This document shows, in pieces, positions 8,679 through 17,350 of a DNA stretch of 62,899 bases. The position numbers and the translations under genes are program-made. How positions within the stretch are numbered: the first letter of the stretch is position 1; the number at the start of each line of letters is the position of its first letter. Source of the stretch: SCGC-AG-212-J23 sp035649175 (GTDB lineage: Bacteria; Pseudomonadota; Gammaproteobacteria; Burkholderiales; SG8-39); contig DASRKB010000198.1 of assembly GCA_035649175.1 (NCBI GenBank), positions 1 through 62,899 of the forward strand, in the 5' to 3' direction. Below the pieces are notes generated by a model. The model saw only the letters and a list, made by a program, of their open reading frames with translations, was not told the origin of the DNA and did not search any database.

Positions 8679-10136
8679 ATGGACAAGCCAGAACTCACGA
8701 TTCGCAACGGCACGGTCGCGACCGCGTCGGAGACGATGCGCTGCGACATCGGCATCAGCGGCGAGAAGATCGTCGCCATGGCGGAGCGTCTTCCGCCGGG
8801 GCGGCGGGACATCGACGCCACGGGCCGCTACGTGGTTCCGGGCGGCATCGACAGCCACTGCCACATCGAGCAGCTCTCCGGCATGGGCATCATGTCGGCC
8901 GACGACTTCTACAGCGGCACGGTGTCCGCGGCGTTCGGCGGCACCACCACCATCATCCCCTTCGCGGCGCAGCACCGCGGCACGTCGGTGACGACGACGG
9001 TCGCCGACTACCACGAGCGCGCGCGCTCCAAGGCGGTCATCGACTACGGCTTTCACCTCATCATCGGCGACCCCACGGACAAGGTGCTGCAGGAAGAGCT
9101 TCCCGCCGCGATCAAGGGCGGCATCACCTCGTTCAAGGTGTATATGACCTACCCGAAGTGGAAGCTGGAGGACTACCAGCTCCTGGAGGTCCTGAGCGTC
9201 GCCGAGCGCGAGGGCGCGCTGGTGATGGTGCACGCCGAGAACGACGACATGATCCGCTGGATCGCCAAGCGCCTGGTCGAGCGGGGGCACGGCGCGCCGA
9301 AGTTCCACGGCGTCGCGCACGACGCGCTCGCCGAGGCGGAGGCCACCAACCGCATCATCACGCTCTCCCGGCTGCTGGGCGCCCCGGTGCTGATCGTGCA
9401 TGTCTCGAGTCCCGAGGCCACGAGGACCATTCGCGCCGCGCAGACCCTCGGCGCGCGCATCTACGCCGAGACCTGCCCGCAGTACCTGGTGCTCACCGCC
9501 GAGGACATGGACAAGCCCGGCGTCGAGGGCGCGAAGTGGTGCTGCAGCCCGCCGCTGCGAGACAAGGCGGCGCAGGCGGCGATCTGGGACGGACTCGCGA
9601 ACGGCACGTTCCAGGTCTATTCCTCCGACCACGCTCCCTACAAGTTCGACGAGACGGCCAAGATTCCGCGCGGCGAGCAGACCACCTTCAAGGAGATGGC
9701 CAACGGCGTGCCGGGCATCGAGATGCGACTGCCGATCCTGTTTTCGGAGGGCGTGCTGAAGAAGCGCCTCACCCTCAACCAGTTCGTCGCGCTCGGGGCC
9801 ACCAACCACGCGCGCATGTACGGGCTCTATCCTCGCAAGGGCACGATCGCGGTGGGCTCCGATGCGGACATCGCCATCTGGGACCCCGAGCTCGAGAAGC
9901 GCATCGACTATTCGATGATGCACGACGCGGTCGGCTACACGCCCTACGAGGGCCACGTCTACAGGGGCTGGCCGGAGACGGTGCTAAGCCGTGGTCGCAT
10001 CGTCATTGAAAACAAGCAACTAAGAGTCGAGCGCGGTTCAGGCAAGTACCTCGCGCGCGGCGTACCCGGCCCGGTCGCCACGGCGGTGACGGTCGATGGG
10101 CCCGCCCGCCAACTAAGGAAGCTCATCCATGGCTAG
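8679..10136 (+). CDS. hydA: Dihydropyrimidinase / D-hydantoinase
   Basis: 485 residues of the cyclic amidohydrolase superfamily, cytoplasmic. Zinc ligands are visible in order: HxH in GGIDSHCHIE near residues 59-61, the carboxylated lysine in TSFKVYMTYP near 153, His in MVHAEND near 185, His in LIVHVSSPEA near 240 and Asp in SSDHAP near 317. It hydrolyses dihydropyrimidines or 5-substituted hydantoins to N-carbamoyl acids. The next gene overlaps by 8 bp and encodes the matching carbamoylase. A TATTAT hexamer at 8665-8670 sits 8 bp before the ATG, so a leaderless message is possible. Confidence 0.93.
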   Translation: MDKPELTIRNGTVATASETMRCDIGISGEKIVAMAERLPPGRRDIDATGRYVVPGGIDSHCHIEQLSGMGIMSADDFYSGTVSAAFGGTTTIIPFAAQHRGTSVTTTVADYHERARSKAVIDYGFHLIIGDPTDKVLQEELPAAIKGGITSFKVYMTYPKWKLEDYQLLEVLSVAEREGALVMVHAENDDMIRWIAKRLVERGHGAPKFHGVAHDALAEAEATNRIITLSRLLGAPVLIVHVSSPEATRTIRAAQTLGARIYAETCPQYLVLTAEDMDKPGVEGAKWCCSPPLRDKAAQAAIWDGLANGTFQVYSSDHAPYKFDETAKIPRGEQTTFKEMANGVPGIEMRLPILFSEGVLKKRLTLNQFVALGATNHARMYGLYPRKGTIAVGSDADIAIWDPELEKRIDYSMMHDAVGYTPYEGHVYRGWPETVLSRGRIVIENKQLRVERGSGKYLARGVPGPVATAVTVDGPARQLRKLIHG

Positions 10137-11067
10137 AAACCTCAAGATCGCCGCGGCCCAGCTCGGGCCGCTCCACAAAGCGGACTCGCGCGCGGTTGCG
10201 GTTTCCAGACTGAAACAACTCCTGCAGGAAGCGCACGCCATGGGAGCGAAGTTCGTCGTCTTCCCCGAGCTCGCCTTCAGCACCTTCTTCCCGCGCTGGT
10301 GGATGGAAGACCAGAAGGAAGTCGATCAAAGATTTTTCGAACGTGAGATGCCGTCCAGGGAAACCCTCCCCCTGTTCGACGAGGCGAAGAAGCTCGGCAT
10401 CGGCTTCTACCTCGGCTACGGCGAGCTCACCCCCGAAGGCCGGCACTTCAACACCGCGATCCTGGTCGCGCCCGACGGCACGATCGTCGGCAAGTACCGC
10501 AAGATCCACCTGCCCGGGCATGCCGACCACAAGCCCAAGGCCGCCTTCCAGCACCTGGAGAAGAAATACTTCGAGGTCGGCGATCTCGGCTTCCGGGTGT
10601 GGAAGTTCATGGGCACCATCACCGGCATGCTGATCTGCAACGACCGGCGCTGGCCCGAGGCCTTCCGCTGCCTCGCCCTGCAGGGCGCCGAGATCGTCGC
10701 CCTCGGCTTCAACACCCCGACCGAGAACCTGCACTACCCCGAGCCCCCGGCGCTGCGCGTGCACCACCACCTGATCATGGCGCAGTCGATGGCCTTCCAG
10801 AACGCCACCTGGCTGGTCGAGACCGCCAAGGCCGGCGCCGAGGACGGCTTCCGCATGTTCGGCCATTCCGTGATCGTCGCCCCGACCGGCGAGATCGCCG
10901 TAAAGAGCCAGACCGAAGAAGACGAGGTCATCTGCTTCAACTGCGACATCGACCTCGCCGCGAACCTGAAGAAGACCATGTTTAACTTCGCCGCCCACCG
11001 CCGCCCCGAGCACTACCGCCTGATCGTCGACCGGGTGGGCGCCGAAGTCACCCCGGCGAACGACTAG
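10129..11067 (+). CDS. N-carbamoyl-D-amino-acid hydrolase (nitrilase superfamily)
   Basis: 312 residues. The catalytic triad of the carbon-nitrogen hydrolase fold is present: Glu47 (VFPELAF), Lys125 (KYRKIHLPG) and Cys170 (LICNDRRWPE). The flanking sequence matches D-carbamoylases in length and motif. It converts N-carbamoyl-D-amino acids to D-amino acids, ammonia and CO2, downstream of the hydantoinase whose gene it overlaps by 8 bp. β-Ureidopropionase activity is an alternative if the pathway handles pyrimidines. Confidence 0.9.
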   Translation: MARNLKIAAAQLGPLHKADSRAVAVSRLKQLLQEAHAMGAKFVVFPELAFSTFFPRWWMEDQKEVDQRFFEREMPSRETLPLFDEAKKLGIGFYLGYGELTPEGRHFNTAILVAPDGTIVGKYRKIHLPGHADHKPKAAFQHLEKKYFEVGDLGFRVWKFMGTITGMLICNDRRWPEAFRCLALQGAEIVALGFNTPTENLHYPEPPALRVHHHLIMAQSMAFQNATWLVETAKAGAEDGFRMFGHSVIVAPTGEIAVKSQTEEDEVICFNCDIDLAANLKKTMFNFAAHRRPEHYRLIVDRVGAEVTPAND

Positions 11068-11079
11068 TGAAAGCCTTCT

Positions 11080-11105
11080 GTCGTCCCCGCGAAAGCGGGG
11101 ACCCC
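11080..11105. repeat. Single REP element
   Basis: GTCGTCCCCGCGAAAGCGGG... is a single-arm copy of the element paired at 3.8 and 6.0 kb. It lies between the carbamoylase stop and the GTG of the flavin reductase-like gene, only 8 bp before that start. Confidence 0.8.
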
Positions 11106-11113
11106 GTTTCGCC

Positions 11114-11734
11114 GTGGATCTAGAGCTCTCACAACTCCCTCCCCACGAGCGCTACAAGCTCCTCATCGGCCTCGTCATCCCGCGGCCGATCGCCTGGGTC
11201 TCGACCTTGAGCGAGAACGGCGTCGCCAACTGCGCGCCGTTCTCCTTCTTCAACGTCATCTCGGAAGAGCCGCCCCTCTGCATCATCAGCTTCAACTGGC
11301 GCTCCGACGGCTTGCTCAAGCACACCCTCAAGAACATCCGCCGCACCGGCGAATTCGTGGTGAACCTGGCCGACGAGGGCACGGCGAACGCCATGCATCT
11401 CTCCAGCACCGAGCTGCCGGAAAGCGAAAGCGAGTTCTCGGAATACGGCCTGACGCCGGCGCCGGCCAAGCTGGTCAAGCATCCGCGCATCGCCGAGGCG
11501 GCAGCCTCGTTCGAATGCCGGCTCGAGCGCCGCATCAGCTTCGGTCCCGAGCGTGAAATGGTGGTGGGCGAGATCCTGCTCATCCACGCGCGCGAAGGCA
11601 TCATCGATCCGGTGACCAAGCGCATCTCGGAAGAGCTCTACCGCCCGGTCGGCCGCCTGTTCGCGAACCGCTATTGCACGACCCGCGAGCGCTTCGGTTT
11701 GCCTGGAGCGTTGCCGCCCGGCAAAGCTTCATAG
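11114..11734 (+). CDS. Flavin reductase-like domain protein
   Basis: 206 residues from GTG. The FMN-binding split-barrel of the flavin-reductase-like family is seen in LVIPRPIAWVSTLSENGVANCAPFSFFN (roughly residues 20-46) and FVVNLADEGTANAM near 76. Such proteins reduce flavin or bind FMN; exact activity is unknown. Its position after the hydantoinase/carbamoylase pair suggests co-transcription across the REP element. No export signal. Confidence 0.8.
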   Translation: MDLELSQLPPHERYKLLIGLVIPRPIAWVSTLSENGVANCAPFSFFNVISEEPPLCIISFNWRSDGLLKHTLKNIRRTGEFVVNLADEGTANAMHLSSTELPESESEFSEYGLTPAPAKLVKHPRIAEAAASFECRLERRISFGPEREMVVGEILLIHAREGIIDPVTKRISEELYRPVGRLFANRYCTTRERFGLPGALPPGKAS

Positions 11735-11835
11735 CACTAGTACACTCCCCGGCTAGTTCGAAGCCCCAATGGCCGCCCGACCGCTCACGACCCACTCCGG
11801 CCATCGGATCTTCTCGATACCGGCCGTTCGTAGTC

Positions 11836-12826
11836 TTACTCGATTAGCCTAGTAGCCCGCAACAAGATCGGGTTAGGCACTGTGATTCCCAGGGTCTTAG
11901 CGGTTTTCATATTGATCACGAACTCGAACTTGTTCGGCCGCTCCATGGGAAGATCGGCGGGTTTAGCGCCCTTGAGAATCTTGTCCACGTACGCCGCGGC
12001 GCGCCGGAACATGTCGGAACGGTCCGGCCCGTAGGCCAAAAGCCCCCCCAGCATCCGTGAATTCCGAAAATTGGAATATCGACGGCAGACGGCTCTTTGC
12101 CGCAAGGTCGGCAATCCGCTTAAAGTTCCCAGCAAGCAAAGGTGCTGGCATAACTGCAAGAGCGCCAGCGCGCTCCTTGGTCGCGTCTTCGAACGCTTTG
12201 TGGAAATCGTTTGTGCTTGATACTTCCAGCGGAAGGAGCTGGATCGCCAACTGTTGTGCCGGGATTTGAAGTTCTTTCCAGTTGAGCGTCGAGACAGGGT
12301 TCTGCGGATCCCAGAGCACGGCGACGCGCGAGAGATTTGGGACCACGTCTTTGAGCAGTTCGAGCCGTTTTCCTGCCAGTTCGACGCTTATTTGGGATAA
12401 ACCCGTGACGTTACCCCCGGGACGCGCCTCGCTCTCAACCACCTTAAGGGCAACAGGGTCGCCAGCAGCCGCCACGACAATCGGGATCGTACTGGTCGCT
12501 TCTTTGGCAGCCAGGGCATCGATGACAAGCGCGGCGACGATGACGTCAACCTTTTGGCGGACGAGATCGGCTGCGATTTCAGGAAGGCGATCACTTCTAC
12601 CTTCCGCGTAGCGGTACACGATGCTGATGTTCTGGCCCTCAATCCATCCGAGGTCGCGTAGACCGAGCCGGAGCGCTTGGTGCCAGGACGCGGTCGCGGA
12701 AGGCGAGAAAGGAGACAGGAGCCCGATACGGAAGGCTTTCCCGGTCTGCTGCTGAGCGAAGGACATAAGCGGCGTTGCGAGCGGCCCCGCGCCAAGCATA
12801 ATGAACAATCTGCGACGAGTGTTCAA
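11836..12826 (-). pseudogene. TrpX-type ABC substrate-binding protein, frameshifted
   Basis: The N-terminal frame (12826 down to about 12050) carries a signal peptide and the ABC_sub_bind pattern (RIGLLSPFSP, QKVDVIVAALV, GGNVTGLSQ). It runs out of register at SEFTDAGG. The remaining family C-terminus (LLAYGPDRSDMFRRAAAYVD through MKTAKTLGITVPNPILLRA) continues in another frame to 11836. The switch maps to a run of seven C on the plus strand at 12043-12049; six C would restore one reading frame. It is a one-base insertion, either true inactivation, slippage or sequencing error. The gene stands alone, without permease or ATPase. Confidence 0.85.
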
Positions 12827-12951
12827 TGCTCTCCCTTGGCAGTCGCGCGGTTACGCTCCGAACGCCACAAATGCCATTACTCGGTTACCGACCACGAATT
12901 GCGATTATGCATCGGATGGCTCCTTGTGGCCGCATAGCGACCATGATTGAG

Positions 12952-13577
12952 TCAGCTTTCGGTCTGCTCAGCGATTTCTAAGGCGTCGTCAACTTCGATG
13001 CCGAGGTAACGGACAGTGCTTTCGAGCTTTGTATGCCCGAGAAGAAGCTGCACGCCTCGCAGATTCTTTGTTCTTCGATAGATTAGCGTCGCCTTTGTTC
13101 GGCGCATGGTGCGGGTCCCCTAAGCGGTGCAGTCCAGGCCTATGGAGCCAACCCATTGGTCAACGATTCTGGCGTACTTGCGAGTGGAGATGTGAGGCGA
13201 GCGCCTAGTTCGGCTCGGAATTAATAGTCTCCTAACCGTAGCTGCGCCTTGGCGATCCAAGCTACGATCGCCTCCCGTGTTTGCTCAGTCAACTCGAACT
13301 GGACTGGTCGCTGCGTTCTCCGCTGCACCACCATGGCGCGAGCAAATACCCGGCTGCCTTGCGCTACGTCACTGACCCGCAGGCTCACGAGGTCGCAGCC
13401 ACGGAGCTTGCTGTCCAACGCGAGATTGAAGAGCGCGAGCTCACGAGCGCGCTTGGCGAGCTGCACACGGATGCGGATTGCCCAGATCTCCTTGAGGCGC
13501 AACGGTGGCTTCTGGCCCACCAGCTTGCCCTTGTTCCAGGGCGCCTCCGGCACTGCAACCGGATTGGAGATTTCCAT
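12952..13577 (-). pseudogene. Tyrosine recombinase (phage-type integrase), broken
   Basis: The first 118 residues are intact and match the short (about 200 aa) site-specific integrase family: PWNKGKLVGQKPPLRLKEIW, then ELALFNLALDSKLRGCDLV, ending at RLGDY-stop (13221). The rest is still readable in another frame down to 12952: SPHISTRKYARIV, MRRTKATLIYRRTKNLRGVQ, LLLGHTKLESTVRYLG. That part includes the Arg, His and final Tyr of the catalytic set. There is one frameshift near 13225 and one in-frame TAG at 13120-13122 (expected Tyr, in the A-Y-G phrase). Two lesions make this a genuine pseudogene rather than a sequencing slip. Confidence 0.9.
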
Positions 13578-13717
13578 GGCACGACTCCTTGGGATGGAGT
13601 CGCGTTTACCTTCCCCTCATGGGCGCTGTTCGACCTGACGCGGACATTCAGAAAGTTGCGTCTGGCTCCCTTAAAACCGTCATTCGTTTAGCCAATCGTC
13701 GACACTCCATCAAGGTC

Positions 13718-13960
13718 TCAGGCAATAGCCGTTTCGTCGGCATCGTCGGGCAACGGCACGAACGACCTGGCCGGTGACGCGAAGAAGACGGGGTGCAATT
13801 GATCGATGTGCTGTTGCGCCAGATTCTGGCCGAGAGTCTTCATAACGGGGATTTCCTTGGAGCTGTCCAGCTCGAAATGTCCCGCCGGAGCTGAAGCCTC
13901 GATACGAAAAATCCGCTGCGGCGGATTGCCGCGGTCGCAGAGCAGTAGGCACGCGGACGT
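13718..13960 (-). other. Unidentified reading-frame remnant
   Basis: An open stretch ending at TGA (13718-13720) reads GNPPQRIFRIEASAPAGHFE... and ends HPVFFASPARSFVPLPDDAD.... It looks protein-like in composition but has no start of its own. It begins where the pirin-like stub loses register. I do not recognise the family. It is probably the 3' part of a decayed gene. Confidence 0.3.
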
Positions 13961-14027
13961 GGTAGGACTTCAGCCACCCGTGGTCGGCGTGACCGCGGTC
14001 GCTAGCGCGCCTGATCTCCATAGGCAC
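13955..14027 (-). pseudogene. Pirin N-terminal stub
   Basis: From a GTG/ATG directly after the dps stop, about 20 residues read MEIRRASDRGHADHGWLKSY, the canonical start of pirin-family cupins (RGHADHGWLxSxHTFSFxDY). The family sequence then stops abruptly and the frame continues into unrelated residues. The remaining ~210 residues of a pirin are missing, so this is a deletion remnant. Confidence 0.65.
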
Positions 14028-14528
14028 CTACCCGGCCTGCAGATGGGCTTCGACCTGCCAGAGCAGCTTGTCCACGCCGCGCGACACTCCCGTTAAGAGA
14101 TCCGCGGTGTCGGCGTCAGGCAGCGCGCCGGCCTCGTCGATCGCCGCGCGCACCGACTTGCCGAAGTGCGCGAGCGCCGCCGAGAGCGCCTGGCAGTGCT
14201 CCTCGCCCGACTCGATCTCGAGCGGGTACTCCTCGAGGCGCGAGCGCGTCGCCGCCATGCGCACCGTGCCGTAGGCGGTGCCGCCCAGCGCCACCGCGCG
14301 CTCGGCGATGTCATCGGCGTACTCCTCGAGCGCCTCCTCTACCTTATCGAAGAGCTCGTGCAGAGCGATGAAGTTCGGCCCCTTCACGTTCCAGTGCGCC
14401 TGCTTTGCCTGCAGGTGCAGGTCGAGCGAGTCGGCGAGTTGCTGGTTGAGGAGGACCACCGCGCGCGCGCGCCCCTTCGCCGGCAGGTCGTTCTGCGTCG
14501 CCCAGAGCTTTCGTACTCGCGTTTCCAT
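14028..14528 (-). CDS. dps: Dps family DNA-binding ferritin-like protein
   Basis: 166 residues. The Dps ferroxidase region is plain: LHLQAKQAHWNVKGPNF near residues 37-53 (His ligand) and ELFDKVEEALEEYADDIAERAVALGG near 57-82 (Asp/Glu ligands across the dimer). It forms a 12-mer that stores iron, consumes peroxide and shields DNA. AAGGAG precedes the ATG at 14528. Upstream on the same strand are a small membrane protein and a disulfide oxidoreductase; the dps start is 2 bp beyond the membrane protein's stop, indicating an operon. Confidence 0.94.
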   Translation of the reverse strand: METRVRKLWATQNDLPAKGRARAVVLLNQQLADSLDLHLQAKQAHWNVKGPNFIALHELFDKVEEALEEYADDIAERAVALGGTAYGTVRMAATRSRLEEYPLEIESGEEHCQALSAALAHFGKSVRAAIDEAGALPDADTADLLTGVSRGVDKLLWQVEAHLQAG

Positions 14529-14529
14529 G

Positions 14530-14748
14530 TCAGATCTCCTTAGAGAGCCCCGCAGCCGCAGCCGGCAGGCGCCGGCGCGCAAAGCCTATTACCGCAAAGC
14601 GGATGCCTCCGACGCCCATAAGCGCGACCACCAGGTTTACCCTATCGAATACGCCGCGGTAGAAGCCATCCGCCACCGGCAGCGCGAACAAGAGGCCACC
14701 GGCCATGGCTGCGCCCCAACGATCCGCGGTACGGCGGAGCAGCCTCAT
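14530..14748 (-). CDS. Small membrane protein
   Basis: 72 residues with two hydrophobic segments (about 14-28 and 36-52) and a very basic C-terminus (GFARRRLPAAAAGLSKEI). Its ATG overlaps the stop of the disulfide oxidoreductase by 4 bp and its own stop is 1 bp from the dps start. This tight packing argues for a real gene despite the small size. No family recognised. Confidence 0.55.
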   Translation of the reverse strand: MRLLRRTADRWGAAMAGGLLFALPVADGFYRGVFDRVNLVVALMGVGGIRFAVIGFARRRLPAAAAGLSKEI

Positions 14749-16118
14749 TCGAGCACCGAAAGGTCTTGCAAAACTGTCGGCAAGAGTTCGCTGACCGTCG
14801 GATGGATGCGCACGCGCCGCTGAAACTCGGGGTACGGCATGCCCGAGTACGCCGCGTCCAGGACCGAATGGACGGACTCGTCGGCCCCTACGCCAAACAG
14901 CGCGGCGCCCAGGATGCGTTGCGAACCCTCCTCTATGTGGATCTTGAGGAAGCCGTGTGTTTCTCCCTTTTCCACCGCACGCGCCACTCGAGCCATCGGC
15001 CGCTTTCCGACTAGCGCCCTTAGGCCTTTCCTCCGGATCTCGGCCTCGCTCATACCCACACGACCGAGCGGCGGGTCGATATAGAGCGCGTACGCCTGGA
15101 TCCGATCCGTATGCTTGCGGCCGGCGCTCGCAAGCAGGTTGTCGGCGACGATCTCGTAGTCGTTGTAGGCGGTGTGGGTGAAAGCGCCCTTGCCGTTGCA
15201 GTCGCCGAGTGCCCAGACATTCGGGTTCGATGTGCGCAACGCATCGTCCACCTCGATGTAGCCGCGCTTGTCTGTCCTGATGCCCGCCACCTCGAGGCCG
15301 AGATCGTCGGTGTTTGGCACCCGGCCCACTGCGAGCAGAAAATGGGTGCCCGCTTCGCGCGGCGCTCCCTCTCTGCAATCCAGCCCGACGGACACGCCAT
15401 GCGGCTCCTTCCGGGCTGTGATGCATTCCGCCCCCAAGCGCAATGCAATGCCTTCGCTCCGCAGAACGTCCTGGATAGCTAGGGATACGTCCTCGTCCTC
15501 GCGGCCGACGAGCCGCTCGCCCATCTCGATCACCGTCACGCGCGCCCCGAAACGCCGGAACATCTGCGCGAACTCGAGCCCGACGTAGCTGCCGACGATC
15601 AGGAGGTGCTCTGGGACGAAGTCGACGTCCACCATGCTCACGTTCGTCAGGTAAGGCACGGCGTCCAGGCCCGGCATGTTAGGGACGAACGGCCGGCCGC
15701 CGACGTTCAGGAAGATTCTCTCGGCTCTCAGTTTCTCGGATCCCACGCGCATTTCCGTCGGGCTGACGAAGCAAGCATGCCCGCGGTACACCGTCGCGCC
15801 CTTCAGGCTGCCCATCCATTGCTCGAGACCGGTTCGGGAGCGCAGGACGATTTCATCCTTGCGCGCCTTGACGCGCTTCATGTCGACGCGCGGCGTGCCG
15901 TCGACGATGACCCCGTAATGTTCGGCGCGGCTTGCCGCGTAAGCGGCGTACGCGCTGGCCACCATCGCCTTGGTCGGCGTGCAGCCGTCGTTCACGCACG
16001 TGCCGCCGAACTTGTCCCTTTCCACTACGGCGACCTTCATACCGGCGCCCGACAAACGCGCAGCCAGGCTGGGACCGGCCTGCCCCATGCCAACGATCAG
16101 GGCATCGAAGTTTGTCAC
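14745..16118 (-). CDS. FAD-dependent pyridine nucleotide-disulfide oxidoreductase (MerA/Lpd-like)
   Basis: 457 residues. Rossmann GxGxxG at the N-terminus (IVGMGQAGPSLAARL), redox-active disulfide CVNDGC at about 42-47 in GGTCVNDGCTPTK, second nucleotide fold GSYVGLEFAQMF near 175, and FAD motif NVWALGDCNG near 300. The C-terminal interface domain lacks the extra cysteine pair of true mercuric reductases, and no E2/E3 complex genes are adjacent. It is therefore a stand-alone reductase of unknown partner. Position upstream of dps fits an oxidative-stress role. Confidence 0.85.
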   Translation of the reverse strand: MTNFDALIVGMGQAGPSLAARLSGAGMKVAVVERDKFGGTCVNDGCTPTKAMVASAYAAYAASRAEHYGVIVDGTPRVDMKRVKARKDEIVLRSRTGLEQWMGSLKGATVYRGHACFVSPTEMRVGSEKLRAERIFLNVGGRPFVPNMPGLDAVPYLTNVSMVDVDFVPEHLLIVGSYVGLEFAQMFRRFGARVTVIEMGERLVGREDEDVSLAIQDVLRSEGIALRLGAECITARKEPHGVSVGLDCREGAPREAGTHFLLAVGRVPNTDDLGLEVAGIRTDKRGYIEVDDALRTSNPNVWALGDCNGKGAFTHTAYNDYEIVADNLLASAGRKHTDRIQAYALYIDPPLGRVGMSEAEIRRKGLRALVGKRPMARVARAVEKGETHGFLKIHIEEGSQRILGAALFGVGADESVHSVLDAAYSGMPYPEFQRRVRIHPTVSELLPTVLQDLSVLE

Positions 16119-16136
16119 GGACTTTGCCGATCCCTT

Positions 16137-16340
16137 CTAGTTGCCGTCCTTGTAGGGGCTTTCGCACACCCAACCGGCATGCACGAACCCGCCGTCCTTC
16201 CAGCTGTAGTAGGGGACGCTCCGGAAGGTGCCCTCGGGGCAGGCTTGGTCCGATTCGACGACGACGTCGCCGTCGTAGGCTGACGCGGAAAGCGCAACGC
16301 CCGCAAGGACGCCGGCTAAGAGTGCATGGCGATATTTCAT
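16137..16340 (-). CDS. Small exported protein with a cysteine pair
   Basis: 67 residues with a signal peptide (MKYRHALLAGVLAGVALSASA, cleavage near residue 21 before YDGD). The mature chain of about 46 residues is acidic/aromatic and has two cysteines (ACPEG, WVCESPY) that could form one disulfide. Good ribosome-binding site (GGAGACAC) before the ATG. Family unknown. Confidence 0.6.
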   Translation of the reverse strand: MKYRHALLAGVLAGVALSASAYDGDVVVESDQACPEGTFRSVPYYSWKDGGFVHAGWVCESPYKDGN

Positions 16341-16356
16341 GAGTGTCTCCTGTTCG

Positions 16357-16695
16357 CTAGGGAAGTAGATGGCCTTCCGCGCTCTCGATGCGCACTTCGG
16401 GCCCCTGAAGAATTACGCGTACGCGCTGCCTGGGCGCGAAGATCTGCACCCCGGTGTGCACGACGGTTAACGCCCGCCCATCGTCCAGCATCACGAGGAG
16501 CTCATCTGCACTCGGCGGTTTGTAAGCGTGCTCGAATACACCGGCCAGCCCAATGACATCCTCCGTAAGCCGCACCTCGCGCACTCTTTCGACGATTCCG
16601 TAGGAAGCAAGAGCGAGCACGCCGTCAGCAAGGCCCGTAGTCGACACGAAGGCTCCCAGCAGGAACAGTGCGACGGCGACCGAGCGCTTCGACAT
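16357..16695 (-). CDS. Exported hypothetical protein
   Basis: 112 residues with an N-terminal signal segment (SVAVALFLLGAFVSTTGLADG). The mature part is β-rich: ALTVVHTGVQIFAPRQRVRVILQG near 76-99 resembles the surface barrel seen in small periplasmic proteins such as SlyB-like tails, but without a lipobox. It is 16 bp upstream of the next small exported gene, and the pair may be co-transcribed. Function unknown. Confidence 0.55.
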   Translation of the reverse strand: MSKRSVAVALFLLGAFVSTTGLADGVLALASYGIVERVREVRLTEDVIGLAGVFEHAYKPPSADELLVMLDDGRALTVVHTGVQIFAPRQRVRVILQGPEVRIESAEGHLLP

Positions 16696-16709
16696 GTCGA
16701 TCTATCCAG

Positions 16710-17285
16710 CTACGCAGCAACGGCTCTCGACTCCAGCCGCAGACCCCTGAGCGCGCCGGCCCAGCCGATGACTTCGTCGAGCATGACGTGCAATTTCGCC
16801 TCATGGCGGGGGTCGGGCCTAAAGACCGCCATGTTCTCGAAGTCGGTGAAAAGAGAGAGCATCACCTGCGTCGTCACGTCGGCGAGCTTCAGATTGCCCA
16901 TCACCGTACGGAGATGCTCGACGGCCCGCGCTCCGCCGATGGCGCCATAGCTCACGAACCCCGCCGCCTTGTCGTTCCACTCGGCGTAGAGATAGTCGAG
17001 GGCATTCTTCAGAGCGGCCGAGGTGCCGTGGTTGTATTCGGGCACCACGAACACGTAACCGTCGAAGGACGCGATCTTCGCGGCCCAGCGCTTCGTGTGC
17101 TCATGGCTGTAGCGGCCGAGCGCCGGCGGCAGCGGCTCATCGAGAAGCGGCAGATGGTAGTCGGCGATGTCGACCAACTCGAAGTTCGCGTCACGGCGCG
17201 TGGCCGCAAGTTGGAACACCCAGCGCGCAACGGCGATGTTGTTGCGACCGGGGCGCGTGCTTCCTGTAATGATGGCGATTTTCAT
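16710..17285 (-). CDS. NADPH-dependent FMN reductase family protein
   Basis: 191 residues from the ATG at 17285; a longer frame starts 12 codons upstream but the family begins at MKIAIITGSTRPGRN. Flavodoxin-like phosphate loop GSTRPGRN at 8-15 and the FMN-binding PEYNHGTSAALKNALDYLY near 78-96 match the SsuE/ChrR/azoreductase group. It reduces flavins, quinones or other electrophiles with NAD(P)H. A 24-bp perfect palindrome lies 42 bp upstream (17327-17350), a possible operator. Confidence 0.86.
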   Translation of the reverse strand: MKIAIITGSTRPGRNNIAVARWVFQLAATRRDANFELVDIADYHLPLLDEPLPPALGRYSHEHTKRWAAKIASFDGYVFVVPEYNHGTSAALKNALDYLYAEWNDKAAGFVSYGAIGGARAVEHLRTVMGNLKLADVTTQVMLSLFTDFENMAVFRPDPRHEAKLHVMLDEVIGWAGALRGLRLESRAVAA

Positions 17286-17326
17286 GTCCTGGATTGGAGC
17301 ATCACGAAGAATGCGAGTCACTAGGA

Positions 17327-17350
17327 CATAGGTATCGATCGATACCTATG
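17327..17350. promoter_or_regulatory. Perfect 24-bp palindrome
   Basis: CATAGGTATCGA followed by its exact reverse complement, with no mismatch and no spacer. It covers the stop codon of the molybdenum hydroxylase subunit gene (17346-17348) and lies 42 bp before the FMN reductase start. It could be a dimeric repressor operator for the FMN reductase gene or fold into a 10-bp stem with a GATC loop. No T run follows on either strand, so a classical terminator is unlikely. Confidence 0.6.

Noticed and set aside
17327..17350. Palindrome as an intrinsic terminator
   Set aside because: It can form a stem but no T tract follows on either strand.
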